From: Filifactor alocis ATCC 35896
GTDB lineage: Bacteria > Bacillota > Clostridia > Peptostreptococcales > Filifactoraceae
Direction: 5' to 3'
DNA: 64,000 nt
Assembly: GCF_000163895.2 (NCBI RefSeq)
Contig: NC_016630.1
Span: 1,116,001 to 1,180,000, forward strand
The notes under the pieces were generated by a model. It searched no databases. It was not told where the DNA came from and saw nothing but the letters and a program-made list of their open reading frames with translations. The position numbers and the translations under genes were made by a program. Shown one piece after another: positions 18,223 to 30,913 of the stretch. Position 1 is the first letter of the stretch; each line of letters opens with the position of its first letter.

Positions 18223-19647
18223 CTACTGCCCTTTAATCTTTAATTCTCCACTTTTGTTCACGTAGAAGTCATTGTGATTGATTAACAAAGTATATTCATT
18301 TTTATTTTGTACATGGAACTTCAGTTTCGCAGGCAGAATGGTTGTTTGCACGACTTCTTTCTCTCTTGACTTTGGATTGATCCGTGTCGTTTCTTGCAAT
18401 ACAGGAGGTGAAAAAACTCTTGAACTGCTCTCTGCCATATACATATCTAAAGATATCAATTCCGGATTGTATATCATATCCAACTCTAACATCCCGCTTG
18501 CTTCTTCATATTTAAAACTCTCTATCACAACTTCCTGACCTAAGATACGATGCACTTGAGGATATGCTCCTTGTTTTGATAACACAAGCTTGTCTTCACG
18601 ATTATCATTCAATACAATATTGTCAAATTGGAAGGTATATTCTTTTTGTTGATCCACTTCAAAGTAATTTGAAGGATTAAAATAAAAATGCATTTTCCCT
18701 TCGGGAGAACCTTCAAAAGCATAGCTTCGTTGCAGACCATAGATTTTTCCGTTTGATGCAATCAGTTTTCCGCCCTCAAAAGCCTTCAGAGAATATCCTT
18801 TTTCTAACGCATTTCTTGTTGTCAATATCATCTGACTCGGTCCTACTATCAATTCATCTACAATAATAGAGCCGTATTCTGTCGGTATCTCTTGATTGAT
18901 TGGATAGTGCACGGATATCTTCCAATTTTCTTCCGATACATCAAGCATCACATCTTTGAACGGATGATGTGGATATTGGGAGATTCCTTCATAGTCCACA
19001 AGATTGTCCATATCACTGTCATAAAAAGAAGATTGTATGACTAATTTTTGATTTTTACGAATAAGAAATTTCAAATCATCCGATGTCAAAATTCCATCCA
19101 ATTTATACACTACAACATTTTCTTCTTTTGTCGGAACTGCCTCATAAGAAGCGGATATTTCTTTGCGTTTGTTAAAATCTAACGAATCTACCAAAAATAC
19201 TTTAAAATAAGCTCCCTTCATACGAACCGGCGATTTTGTTTCTATATTTTGTGAAACAGGCGCTGCACCTATACCATTCCCTTGTTCTTGAGATGAGGTA
19301 GATGGTTGTTGTTCTTCATTTGCTATTGCTTTAGGAGAATCCTTCTTTTCCTCCGGAAATGTTACTTTTGCTTCAAAGTGACATCTTCCTTCTTCTACAG
19401 TCATGTTGTACAAGTCCAAAGAATATGCACCTTGCTCTACTTTTACATCTTTCAAATTTGGGTATTGATGCTCTAAAGCTTCTTCAATTCCGTCTCGTTG
19501 TTCCTGTATCCCAAGAGAAAGCAAATTTTCTTTAATCGGTTGCTCTTCTTGTTGCCAAGGTTTCAAAATAATAATTCCACTCACCACCACAACACATAGT
19601 GCTGCGATAACAATATTCCAAACCATTTTTTTTATTCGGTTGTCCAT
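18223..19647 (-). CDS. Membrane-anchored extracytoplasmic protein of unknown function
   Basis: A 474-residue protein. After a basic start (DNRIKK) a single hydrophobic segment at about residues 8-27 anchors it; the remaining 440 residues should be outside the membrane. A low-complexity Ser/Gln/Glu-rich linker lies near residues 105-135. The rest is rich in alternating hydrophobic residues and looks like several beta-sandwich repeats, loosely reminiscent of DUF4179/DUF5643-type anti-sigma-factor ectodomains, but I cannot confirm that. No sigma factor gene is adjacent. Treat as hypothetical. Confidence 0.7.
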   Translation of the reverse strand: MDNRIKKMVWNIVIAALCVVVVSGIIILKPWQQEEQPIKENLLSLGIQEQRDGIEEALEHQYPNLKDVKVEQGAYSLDLYNMTVEEGRCHFEAKVTFPEEKKDSPKAIANEEQQPSTSSQEQGNGIGAAPVSQNIETKSPVRMKGAYFKVFLVDSLDFNKRKEISASYEAVPTKEENVVVYKLDGILTSDDLKFLIRKNQKLVIQSSFYDSDMDNLVDYEGISQYPHHPFKDVMLDVSEENWKISVHYPINQEIPTEYGSIIVDELIVGPSQMILTTRNALEKGYSLKAFEGGKLIASNGKIYGLQRSYAFEGSPEGKMHFYFNPSNYFEVDQQKEYTFQFDNIVLNDNREDKLVLSKQGAYPQVHRILGQEVVIESFKYEEASGMLELDMIYNPELISLDMYMAESSSRVFSPPVLQETTRINPKSREKEVVQTTILPAKLKFHVQNKNEYTLLINHNDFYVNKSGELKIKGQ

Positions 19648-19951
19648 TTTTTACCACTTCTCCCTTTTCTATCGAGATTCATCCTCTCCTCCGTTATTAT
19701 ATCATTATTTCTTTTTTTTTCAACCCTCACAACTTACCGGATATACAACTCTTCACAATTCAAACCAAGACTCTTTTGTTACCGGATATCTCTTATTTAT
19801 TTATGTAAAATTTGTAAAACTTTTGTATTTCACATTTTTGAAAAATACTATGTAACTATTTATTTTATGCCGTTTTACTATTTTTGTTCAAATTCCGCTT
19901 TGTGGTTTTGTAACTTTATTGTAACATATTCCTATTATTTTATTATTTTTA

Positions 19952-19960
19952 TGGTATAAT
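19952..19960 (+). promoter_or_regulatory. Extended -10 promoter of the NlpC/P60 gene
   Basis: TGGTATAAT at 19952-19960 lies about 54 bases before the ATG. The upstream part of the 19648-20013 intergenic region is T-rich and holds no gene. Confidence 0.55.
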
Positions 19961-20013
19961 ATAATACAGTAAGAATAAGAAATATAAAATAACATCGTAT
20001 GGAGGATGTTCGA

Positions 20014-21240
20014 ATGAATTTTGATTATAAAAAAACGATAGCATTGCTCTATCGAAATCCGGCTCTGTTGTTCACTATTGCCGTATCCATAGTATTGTCC
20101 GGATTTTTAATGATTTATCAACCGGGATTTGGATATCAAATTACCGCAAACGGAAGTCCTGTTGGATTTGTAAAACATAAAAATGATATCAGACAGTTGT
20201 CAGCACAAGTAGATTCCATCTTAAAGGAAGAATGGGGTGGCAACATTGAATATGAATTGGAACTATCTCATAAAAAAGGAAGACTTGCCGGAGTAGAGCT
20301 TACTTCCGACGAACAATTACAACATAATGTAATTGATTGCATCGATGTATACAAGCCCGCTTATCTTATTAAATCAAATACTGCTTTTGTCATGGCGGTC
20401 GATTCCAAAGAGACAGCAGAGAAAGTATTGAACAAAGTAAAAGAGCCTTATCTTAATATCAAGAAAAACGCTACCGTAGAGTTCGTTCAAGATGTAAACA
20501 TCATCGGAGAAGAGTTGGTTCCGGTTGATATGGTATACGATGAACATATTGCACTGAATTCATTAAATCAGCCTAATTATCTTGCATCTGCCACTCGTTC
20601 CAACTTAGTAAGAGGAAGTCTGAAACATAACAAAAAAACTTCCACAAAACCGTTGGTAGATGTTCAGGTATCTTACGAAGAAACCGGTGTCGTTGAAATT
20701 GAACCTTCCGTAGAAAAAAGAAAAAATCCGTCTATGACAGAAGGTCGCTCTAAAGTAGTATCAGAAGGTACTCCCGGAAAAAAAGAAGTCCAACGAAAAG
20801 TAAAAATGATAAATGGTGAAATTGTTTCACAAGATGTTATCTATCAAAAAGTTCTTGTATCGGCAAAACCTAAAATTATAGAATATGGAACAAAACCTAA
20901 GGTTTCCGGTATCGTTGCAACCGCATGCAACTATTTGGGAACTCCGTATGTGTGGGGTGGTACCACTCCGCGTGGATTTGACTGTAGCGGTTTTACTTCC
21001 TATGTGTTTAGAAAAAAAGGAATCTATCTACCAAGAACTTCTTATGAACAAGCTCGTGTCGGTGAAAGGGTATCTCGTTCCAATCTAAAAGCCGGTGATT
21101 TGGTTTGTTTCCCGGGTCACGTCGGAATCTACATCGGAAACGACCAATTCATTCATGCACCACACCCCGGTTCTCATGTCAAAATCGATAGTTTGAGCTC
21201 ACGCAGAAATTTTACTTGTGGAAGAAGAATCAGTTACTAA
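20014..21240 (+). CDS. Cell wall hydrolase with G5 and NlpC/P60 domains
   Basis: A 408-residue exported protein. A hydrophobic segment at about residues 15-35 is an uncleaved signal or anchor. A G5-like domain is visible near residues 210-280 (TGVVEIEPSVEKRKNP to GEIVSQDVIYQKVL). The C-terminal NlpC/P60 domain (about 290-405) carries the catalytic Cys in RGFDCSGFTSYV and His in FPGHVGIYIG, with a second His in FIHAPHPG. Such enzymes cleave D-glutamyl-diamino acid bonds in peptidoglycan stem peptides. ATG 20014 has GGAGGA seven bases upstream. The polysaccharide deacetylase gene follows on the same strand with its own promoter. Confidence 0.9.
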   Translation: MNFDYKKTIALLYRNPALLFTIAVSIVLSGFLMIYQPGFGYQITANGSPVGFVKHKNDIRQLSAQVDSILKEEWGGNIEYELELSHKKGRLAGVELTSDEQLQHNVIDCIDVYKPAYLIKSNTAFVMAVDSKETAEKVLNKVKEPYLNIKKNATVEFVQDVNIIGEELVPVDMVYDEHIALNSLNQPNYLASATRSNLVRGSLKHNKKTSTKPLVDVQVSYEETGVVEIEPSVEKRKNPSMTEGRSKVVSEGTPGKKEVQRKVKMINGEIVSQDVIYQKVLVSAKPKIIEYGTKPKVSGIVATACNYLGTPYVWGGTTPRGFDCSGFTSYVFRKKGIYLPRTSYEQARVGERVSRSNLKAGDLVCFPGHVGIYIGNDQFIHAPHPGSHVKIDSLSSRRNFTCGRRISY

Positions 21241-21251
21241 GTGAAACATCA

Positions 21252-21291
21252 ACCCCCTACTTTCAATATCAAAAGTAAGGGGTTTTCTTTT
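21252..21291 (+). terminator. Terminator after the NlpC/P60 gene
   Basis: CCCCTACTTT pairs with AAAGTAAGGGG across a short loop, followed by TTTTCTTTT. An extended -10 box TGATATAAT at 21351-21359 downstream probably drives the deacetylase gene. Confidence 0.85.
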
Positions 21292-21520
21292 GTGTTGTTT
21301 TATCATACGGTAATTGTGACATAATTGTAATGTAGTAACAATTAAGTATATGATATAATGAGACTTGTTGATAGATGAACTATCTTTAAAAAACAACGGA
21401 TAATTCATTCTTTCTTACAAAAACAACAAGACTCTGTCACACAAACAAAATTTCTGTTTTCATAAATTATACAAGAGACTTGTTTGAACTTATCTTTATA
21501 TTTAGGAGGATTTACTTATC

Positions 21521-22411
21521 ATGAAACGCAAATTTTTACTACTGTTCACCGTCTTTTTTCTTATGATTCCACAGCTATCTTTTGCTAATGTGAATCATAC
21601 AGGAATTCCGATTTTAATGTATCACCATTTCACAACAGGAAATGATGTTAATTCACCGACCGTGTCACAAGCAAATTTTGAGCGTCAAATGAACTACTTA
21701 TACGAACACGGATACACCACTATTCATCTAAATCAATTAGAAGATTTTTTAGACGGAAAAATTCAACTTCCTGCAAAAACAGTTGTTATCACAATGGATG
21801 ACGGGTACCGCAGCAACTATGAAATTGCCTACCCTATTCTAAAAAAATACCATATGAGAGCAACACAATTTCCAATCGTAGAAAATATCGGAACCTTATC
21901 TGAATATACAAATTCCTCTCGTTTACCGCACTGTAGTGCAGACGAAATGAAAGCAATGAAAGACGTGTTCGAGTTTCAATCACATACTTATAACACCCAT
22001 TATCTGACAACTGATAAAAAGTCTGCCCTTATTACAAAAGATTATAATGATGTCTATGCAGACTTATCCAAAGCGTCCACTACACTTGCGATGTTAGATT
22101 GTTCGCCTTATGCATTTTCTTATCCTTACGGTTCATATAACGACAATATAAAGCAGGTACTAAAAAATATTGGTGTAAGAATGGCAGTTACCGTTCGTCC
22201 GGGTAGAGTGACCAGACAGTCTAACAAACTGGAACTACCAAGATACAACATTTCCGGTACAATTAATTTTGAAGACTTCAAAAAAATCGTTTCAGAAGAT
22301 CCGGATGACGTTATCCAAGAATTTATCACAAAAACAGGTGCCCCTGTTGATAACAGCAACATCATCAATATTACAACAGAAAAAAATCCGGAAACATTTA
22401 ATGTACAATAA
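21521..22411 (+). CDS. Secreted polysaccharide deacetylase, PgaB/IcaB-like
   Basis: A 296-residue protein with a cleavable signal peptide of about 22 residues (basic start, hydrophobic core ending near SFA). The NodB homology domain follows: ILMYHHFTTG near residue 30, metal and catalytic Asp pair in VITMDDGYRSNYE near 90, and the His motif SHTYNTH near 150. This HTYxxH form is typical of IcaB/PgaB enzymes that remove acetyl groups from poly-N-acetylglucosamine, but related proteins act on peptidoglycan. AGGAGGA precedes the ATG. No biofilm polysaccharide synthase is near, so the substrate is open. Confidence 0.9.
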   Translation: MKRKFLLLFTVFFLMIPQLSFANVNHTGIPILMYHHFTTGNDVNSPTVSQANFERQMNYLYEHGYTTIHLNQLEDFLDGKIQLPAKTVVITMDDGYRSNYEIAYPILKKYHMRATQFPIVENIGTLSEYTNSSRLPHCSADEMKAMKDVFEFQSHTYNTHYLTTDKKSALITKDYNDVYADLSKASTTLAMLDCSPYAFSYPYGSYNDNIKQVLKNIGVRMAVTVRPGRVTRQSNKLELPRYNISGTINFEDFKKIVSEDPDDVIQEFITKTGAPVDNSNIINITTEKNPETFNVQ

Positions 22412-22429
22412 AAGATTATGATACATAAA

Positions 22430-22470
22430 AAACCATTCTCTTGGATTACCCAAAAGAATGGTTTTTTATT
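22430..22470 (+). terminator. Terminator after the deacetylase gene
   Basis: AAACCATTCT at the left pairs with AGAATGGTTT at the right, with an inner TTGG/CCAA pairing, followed by a T-run. The stretch 22471-22778 is AT-rich with no gene seen. Confidence 0.9.
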
Positions 22471-22778
22471 CGTATAAATAATATCTAAGTTTTCTAACTC
22501 AATAACATCATTCATCCATTTATATCTCAAGTACCTTTCAATTTCAGTTAAACAGAATTTCATTTCATAACTCTATATGCTATATGCTCAAAACAATCTA
22601 GAAAAACAATAATTTCATATCCTATTATTTTCTATTATCAGAAATTCAAATGAAAGCATAATATACTATGATGTCAATATTTAATGTATAGCATTCAAAG
22701 CTAAAAAAATGTATTCCTAAAACGATATCGCTTGGAAGACTAATTGTATAAAATGTTGTCAAAACATAAAACAATAAT

Positions 22779-23312
22779 TTAACGGAATATTTTTATCTTA
22801 AATAAATAATTCTCATCCCTATCATTGAAAGACTTTTCAATTTCATTCACATTTGACCACTTAAAGGATATACTTGTATCTTTCTCCAGTGGCACAATAA
22901 AACAAAATTTTTGTAATGTTGCTGAAACACCTTCTACAATATCCTTGTCTTCTATTGGATAATCAATCTTGTGATATGAAATAAAATCAATCTCTTCATT
23001 AACCCCTATGCTCCAAAAATTGATTGGAATATTCTGCGGAAGAATAACCTCCACCATCCCCTCCGTTTCCTCACTTAATTCTAAGTCTATTTCATGTATC
23101 ACATGAGAATTGTTCATGGCAGATTCTATATGTTTCAACAGGTACTGTTTTCCATTTATCATAACAATATTATTTTGTGGATATCCATTATCACCTTTTG
23201 GAAAAAACACCTCTTCCTTATTGTTCAACTTAACATGATTCCTACAAGCTACAAACAATATTATCATTGATATCATAAGCAATGCTATTGAAATCTTCTT
23301 ATAAATACTCAT
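22779..23312 (-). CDS. Predicted lipoprotein of unknown function
   Basis: A 177-residue protein starting with a lipoprotein signal: basic N-terminus, hydrophobic stretch and a lipobox ending FVAC, with the Cys at residue 22. The mature part has no recognised domain; it is acidic and probably beta-rich. GAGGAGGAAA precedes the ATG. It lies next to the tRNA array and has no functional neighbours. Confidence 0.72.
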   Translation of the reverse strand: MSIYKKISIALLMISMIILFVACRNHVKLNNKEEVFFPKGDNGYPQNNIVMINGKQYLLKHIESAMNNSHVIHEIDLELSEETEGMVEVILPQNIPINFWSIGVNEEIDFISYHKIDYPIEDKDIVEGVSATLQKFCFIVPLEKDTSISFKWSNVNEIEKSFNDRDENYLFKIKIFR

Positions 23313-23371
23313 ATATTTTCCTCCTCTTAACTGCCCAAATAAAATGCTTTATTCTTTCATTGTACCACAGT

Positions 23372-23427
23372 TAAAAAAATAAAAAAGAACCTTCCCGAAA
23401 CATTAAAATAACGTCTCAAAAAGGTTT
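23372..23427 (-). terminator. Terminator of the rRNA-tRNA operon
   Basis: On the minus strand AACCTT pairs with AAGGTT around a loop of about 27 bases, followed by CTTTTTTATTTTTTT. It lies just after the last tRNA of the array. Confidence 0.7.
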
Positions 23428-23430
23428 TAC

Positions 23431-23505
23431 TGGCAGGGGCGGCAGGATTTGAACCCACGGCATTCGGTTTTGGAGACCGACGTTCTACCACTGAACTACG
23501 CCCCT
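23431..23505 (-). tRNA. tRNA-Trp(CCA)
   Basis: Cloverleaf with anticodon loop CTCCAAA between TCGGT/ACCGA; the CCA end is encoded. Last tRNA of the array. Confidence 0.97.
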
Positions 23506-23562
23506 ATGATAGTATTTACAAAAAAGTGAAAAGATACTATTTCCGTAGTATCTTTTATGTAC

Positions 23563-23639
<77 letters not shown>

Positions 23640-23645
23640 ATAAAA

Positions 23646-23722
23646 TGGTCGAGGTGGAGGGACTCGAACCCCCGGCCCTCTGGTCCCAAACCAGATGCGC
23701 TACCAAACTGCGCTACACCTCG
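23646..23722 (-). tRNA. tRNA-Pro(TGG)
   Basis: Acceptor CGAGGTG/CACCTCG, anticodon TGG between TCTGG/CCAGA, CCA encoded. Confidence 0.97.
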
Positions 23723-23735
23723 AAATTAAAAATAC

Positions 23736-23826
23736 TGGCGGAGAAGGAGGGATTTGAACCCTCGCGTCCTTTAACAGACCTACTCCCTTAGCAGGGGAGC
23801 CTCTTCAGCCACTTGAGTACTTCTCC
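23736..23826 (-). tRNA. tRNA-Ser(GCT)
   Basis: Class II tRNA with a long variable arm, anticodon GCT between CTCCC/GGGAG, CCA encoded. Confidence 0.96.
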
Positions 23827-23852
23827 AATCATAACTCTAAAAAGCTGAATGT

Positions 23853-23928
23853 TGGTGACCCATCAGGGGCTCGAACCCTGGACACCCTGATTAAGAGTCA
23901 GGTGCTCTACCAACTGAGCTAATGAGTC
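23853..23928 (-). tRNA. tRNA-Lys(CTT)
   Basis: Anticodon CTT between CCTGA/TCAGG, CCA encoded. Its neighbour is the second lysine tRNA (TTT). Confidence 0.96.
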
Positions 23929-23944
23929 CTAAAAAGACTTTGAA

Positions 23945-24020
23945 TGGTGACCTATCCGCGACTCGAACGCGGGACACCCTGATTAAAAGTCAGGTGCTCT
24001 GCCGACTGAGCTAATAGGTC
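23945..24020 (-). tRNA. tRNA-Lys(TTT)
   Basis: Acceptor GACCTAT/ATAGGTC, anticodon TTT between CCTGA/TCAGG, CCA encoded. Confidence 0.97.
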
Positions 24021-24038
24021 CTAAAATCAACTTTTCAC

Positions 24039-24112
24039 TGGAGCGGGTGAAGGGGATCGAACCCTCGCAACCGGCTTGGAAGGCCGGGGCTCTACCACTG
24101 AGCTACACCCGC
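24039..24112 (-). tRNA. tRNA-Gly(TCC)
   Basis: Acceptor GCGGGTG/CACCCGC, anticodon TCC between CCGGC/GCCGG, CCA encoded. First tRNA after the internal promoter. Confidence 0.97.
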
Positions 24113-24138
24113 ACGGTATCTTTATCAAGAACAATACT

Positions 24139-24166
24139 ATTATATCATCTTTTCTTATGTTGTCAA
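24139..24166 (-). promoter_or_regulatory. Internal promoter inside the tRNA array
   Basis: On the minus strand TTGACA (24166-24161), a 16-base spacer ending in TGA and TATAAT (24144-24139) form a near-consensus promoter with an extended -10. It lies in the only large gap of the array, between tRNA-Tyr and tRNA-Gly, and would transcribe Gly, Lys, Lys, Ser, Pro, Ile and Trp tRNAs independently of the rRNA promoters. Confidence 0.8.
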
Positions 24167-24175
24167 GAGTTTTTT

Positions 24176-24260
24176 TGGTGGAGGAGAGTGGATTCGAACC
24201 ACTGAAAGCGTAGCTAACAGATTTACAGTCTGCCCCCTTTGGCCACTCGGGAACTCCTCC
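24176..24260 (-). tRNA. tRNA-Tyr(GTA)
   Basis: Class II tRNA with long variable arm, anticodon GTA between CAGA/TCTG, CCA encoded. Confidence 0.96.
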
Positions 24261-24270
24261 TCTGTAAACA

Positions 24271-24345
24271 TGGAGCTGGCAATAGGAATCGAACCTACAA
24301 CCTGCTGATTACAAATCAGCTGCTCTACCGTTGAGCCATGCCAGC
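24271..24345 (-). tRNA. tRNA-Thr(TGT)
   Basis: Acceptor GCTGGCA/TGCCAGC, anticodon TGT between GCTGA/TCAGC, CCA encoded. Confidence 0.97.
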
Positions 24346-24373
24346 ATATAAAATACCTTTTCGAAAATAAAGA

Positions 24374-24450
24374 TGGCGACTCGAAAGGGACTCGAACCCT
24401 CGACCTCCAGCGTGACAGGCTGGCATTCTAACCAACTGAACTACCGAGCC
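24374..24450 (-). tRNA. tRNA-Asp(GTC)
   Basis: Anticodon GTC between CCAGC/GCTGG, acceptor stem with G-T pairs, CCA encoded. Confidence 0.96.
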
Positions 24451-24455
24451 ACAAA

Positions 24456-24531
24456 TGGTGGGACCAATAGGGCTCGAACCTATGACCCCCTGCTTGTAAG
24501 GCAGGTGCTCTCCCAGCTGAGCTATGATCCC
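24456..24531 (-). tRNA. tRNA-Val(TAC)
   Basis: Acceptor GGGATCA/TGGTCCC, anticodon TAC between CCTGC/GCAGG, CCA encoded. Only five bases separate it from tRNA-Asp. Confidence 0.97.
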
Positions 24532-24566
24532 ATTCAATAACTATGTTTCTCTATTTTCTTTTTCTT

Positions 24567-24641
24567 TGGTGACCCCTAGGGGATTCGAACCCCTGTTACC
24601 GCCGTGAAAGGGCGGTGTCTTAACCGCTTGACCAAGGGGCC
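24567..24641 (-). tRNA. tRNA-Glu(TTC)
   Basis: Acceptor GGCCCCT/AGGGGTC, anticodon TTC between CCGCC/GGCGG, CCA encoded. It follows the 5S gene closely. Confidence 0.97.
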
Positions 24642-24647
24642 ACTGGA

Positions 24648-24764
24648 ATTGGCTACGACTTACTTTCCCGGGGGTCTGCACCCCAAGTATCATCAGCGAT
24701 GAAAGGCTTAACTTCTGTGTTCGGGATGGGAACAGGTGTATCTCTTTCTCTATTGTAACCATAT
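24648..24764 (-). rRNA. rrf: 5S ribosomal RNA
   Basis: Contains the conserved 5S segment CCCATCCCGAACACAGAAGT and the end stem TGGTTAC/GTAGCCA at 24755-24761 and 24650-24656. Exact ends are uncertain by a few bases. Confidence 0.93.
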
Positions 24765-24792
24765 TCTTTTCTTTTGCTTCGCTTTTCGGCAA

Positions 24793-24871
24793 CTTCTTTG
24801 TTGGATTTCTTCGTCAATCGGTCCTGTATCTCATATACACTCCCTCTTTCCTCATCATCCGCCTTGAATTT
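24793..24871 (-). repeat. rRNA spacer repeat, copy in the 5S-tRNA-Ala gap
   Basis: This 79-base segment matches 28005-28082 in the 16S-23S spacer at all but a handful of positions; both contain GGCGGATGATGAGGA on the minus strand. It lies between tRNA-Ala and 5S. Confidence 0.85.
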
Positions 24872-24935
24872 GCTCGAAAATACTTGCAAAACTGTCTTAC
24901 TACATACTTGCAGTAATTTTTGTTAAGACTAAAAT

Positions 24936-25011
24936 TGGTGGAGACAAGGAGATTCGAACTCCTGACCCCCTGCTTGCAAGGCAGGTGCTCTCCCAACTGA
25001 GCTATGCCCCC
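24936..25011 (-). tRNA. tRNA-Ala(TGC) between 23S and 5S
   Basis: Acceptor GGGGGCA/TGTCTCC, anticodon TGC between CCTGC/GCAGG, CCA encoded. Placement between 23S and 5S, not in the 16S-23S spacer, is unusual. Confidence 0.96.
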
Positions 25012-25037
25012 ATTTCTATCATATATTCTTACTTGAT

Positions 25038-25067
25038 GGATTGTACCATCAAAACTGCATAACATCT
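25038..25067 (-). other. 23S processing stem, 3' arm
   Basis: The minus-strand segment AGATGTTATGCAGTTTTG and following GGTACAAT is complementary, with two or three mismatches, to the 23S leader at 28446-28474. Together they form the stem that loops out pre-23S for RNase III-type cleavage. Confidence 0.8.
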
Positions 25068-25077
25068 TCTACCTTCG

Positions 25078-27979
<2,902 letters not shown>

Positions 27980-28004
27980 GCGTCTTACTTTATATTTTTC
28001 CGTT

Positions 28005-28082
28005 CTTCTTTGTTGGATTTCTTCGTCTATCGGTCATGTATTTATATACACTCCCTCTCTCCTCATCATCCGCCTCGAATTT
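28005..28082 (-). repeat. rRNA spacer repeat, copy in the 16S-23S spacer
   Basis: Partner of the segment at 24793-24871. A weaker partial third copy is recognisable around 28240-28350, sharing CGTTCTTCTTTGT, TTTCGTCAATC and CGAATTTACGAAAAAATA with the first. Confidence 0.85.
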
Positions 28083-28445
28083 ACGAAAAAATATCTCGTA
28101 AATGTTTTTACTTTCGAAAACTTGTTATTCTCTGCTTGCTTTCGCTCGCTTTGAATGGCTTTTGTCTGTTCTCTTTTGCTTTCGGTGAAATTACAGTGTT
28201 TCACACTCTTACGACGTTTCAAAAAAACCTTCTCTTGCTTTGTCTTTTTCCGTTCTTCTTTGTCAAGCTACGCTCTTTCGTCAATCACATATTTGTATAT
28301 GCTCTTTCCTCTTTCGCTTGCTTTCCTCGAATTTACGAAAAAATACTTCGCAAGTACTTGTATTTTCATACTGTTACTCTTGAGTTTTTCTCTCGATTTC
28401 GTTTGTTTTTCTTTCTATCGTCTCGCGCTTTCTCTGTAATTTCTT

Positions 28446-28474
28446 AGATGTTATGCAGTTTTCAAGGTACAATT
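28446..28474 (-). other. 23S processing stem, 5' arm
   Basis: Complementary to 25038-25067. The sequence on the minus strand contains ACCTTGAAAACTGCATAAC, which resembles the repeat used in the 16S leader (ACCTTGAAAACTAAACAGC). Confidence 0.8.
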
Positions 28475-28553
28475 CTATTGCTTCGCTTTTTGGTAACTTC
28501 TTGGAGTTTCCTCAAAAATGCTTGCAATATGTCTTTTTCTTCTTTTGAAGGTT

Positions 28554-28576
28554 GAACCTTCAAAACTAAACAGCAG
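28554..28576 (-). other. 16S processing stem, 3' arm
   Basis: CTGCTGTTTAGTTTTGAAGG and following TTC on the minus strand is the reverse complement of the 16S leader at 30259-30281 with one mismatch over 23 bases. Confidence 0.85.
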
Positions 28577-28589
28577 TTTCTTTTCTCCC

Positions 28590-30128
<1,539 letters not shown>

Positions 30129-30258
30129 ATCTTTTCTCAGTTTTGCTCCGGTTGTTCTCTTGAACAACTTCAAAGTTATTTACCGGTTTGCTTTTTCCTT
30201 AATCTTTCGATTAAGTGGTTTTTCGCTTTGCAATTTTTCAATTGCTTGGTTGTTTTTT

Positions 30259-30281
30259 CTGCTGTTTAGTTTTCAAGGTTC
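30259..30281 (-). other. 16S processing stem, 5' arm
   Basis: GAACCTTGAAAACTAAACAG and following CAG on the minus strand pairs with 28554-28576, bracketing the 16S gene. Confidence 0.85.
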
Positions 30282-30335
30282 ATTCTTTTTTCTCGCTGCC
30301 CTCTGTGGTTTCCTACCTCGCCAGACTGCTTGTCT

Positions 30336-30364
30336 ATATTACCATCTCGTTTTTACTTTGTCAA
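30336..30364 (-). promoter_or_regulatory. rRNA operon promoter P2
   Basis: TTGACA (30364-30359), 17-base spacer, TAATAT (30341-30336) on the minus strand, about 210 bases before the 16S gene. Confidence 0.8.
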
Positions 30365-30453
30365 CATCTTTTTTTATCTTTTTTATCGGCTCTTTCTGCT
30401 TTCTTTTCTGCTGTCTGTTTTGATGCTGCCTCTCCTACCTCGATGGTGTGTTC

Positions 30454-30482
30454 AATTTATCATATCTTCTTCTCTTTGTCAA
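30454..30482 (-). promoter_or_regulatory. rRNA operon promoter P1
   Basis: TTGACA (30482-30477), 17-base spacer, TAAATT (30459-30454) on the minus strand, 118 bases upstream of P2 with similar flanking sequence. Tandem promoters are usual for rRNA operons. The rest of 30129-30621 shows no gene. Confidence 0.75.
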
Positions 30483-30621
30483 TTCTTTTTTTATCTTCCC
30501 TATAACAAGTTTGCAACCCGAAATAAAATTTAACAAAATCTATGTAAAAATAATTGCTACAAAAATATAAAAATGCCGTATTTCTAACACATACAGCATT
30601 TTATAAAAAATAAATATCCAT

Positions 30622-30713
30622 TGGCGGAGATGGTGGGATTTGAACCCACGCACCGATAATATCGATCTGCCGGATTTCGAATCCGGTCCCTTCAACCACT
30701 TGGGTACATCTCC
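30622..30713 (-). tRNA. tRNA-Ser(CGA)
   Basis: Class II tRNA with long variable arm, anticodon CGA between CCGGA/TCCGG, CCA encoded. It stands apart from the array, upstream of the rRNA promoters. A candidate promoter is TGTACA-17-TATGAT on the minus strand at 30768-30740. Confidence 0.95.
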
Positions 30714-30862
30714 AAAAATAGATTTGCCTTACTTCATTAATCATACCAAAATTTCTTCAATATGTACATTCATGTTTCTGTATAAATTTTTCGTGTTGAA
30801 TGAAAAATTTTTAAGATTAGCTTATATTTTTAAAGTAATGTATATTGAATAAATATAAATGT

Positions 30863-30897
30863 AAAAAGGACATGCCTAACCCACATGTCCTTTTTTG
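30863..30897 (-). terminator. Terminator after rpmF
   Basis: AAAGGACATG pairs with CATGTCCTTT across a 9-base loop. It has T-runs on both sides and can stop transcription in both directions. Confidence 0.85.
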
Positions 30898-30913
30898 TTT
30901 CAAAAATAGATAT

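Noticed and set aside
18223..22411. A polysaccharide biosynthesis or biofilm locus
   Set aside because: Only a deacetylase and a wall hydrolase are present; no glycosyltransferase, polymerase or export gene lies near.
22126..22563. 145-codon minus-strand frame overlapping the deacetylase gene
   Set aside because: It crosses a terminator and is antisense to a well-supported gene.
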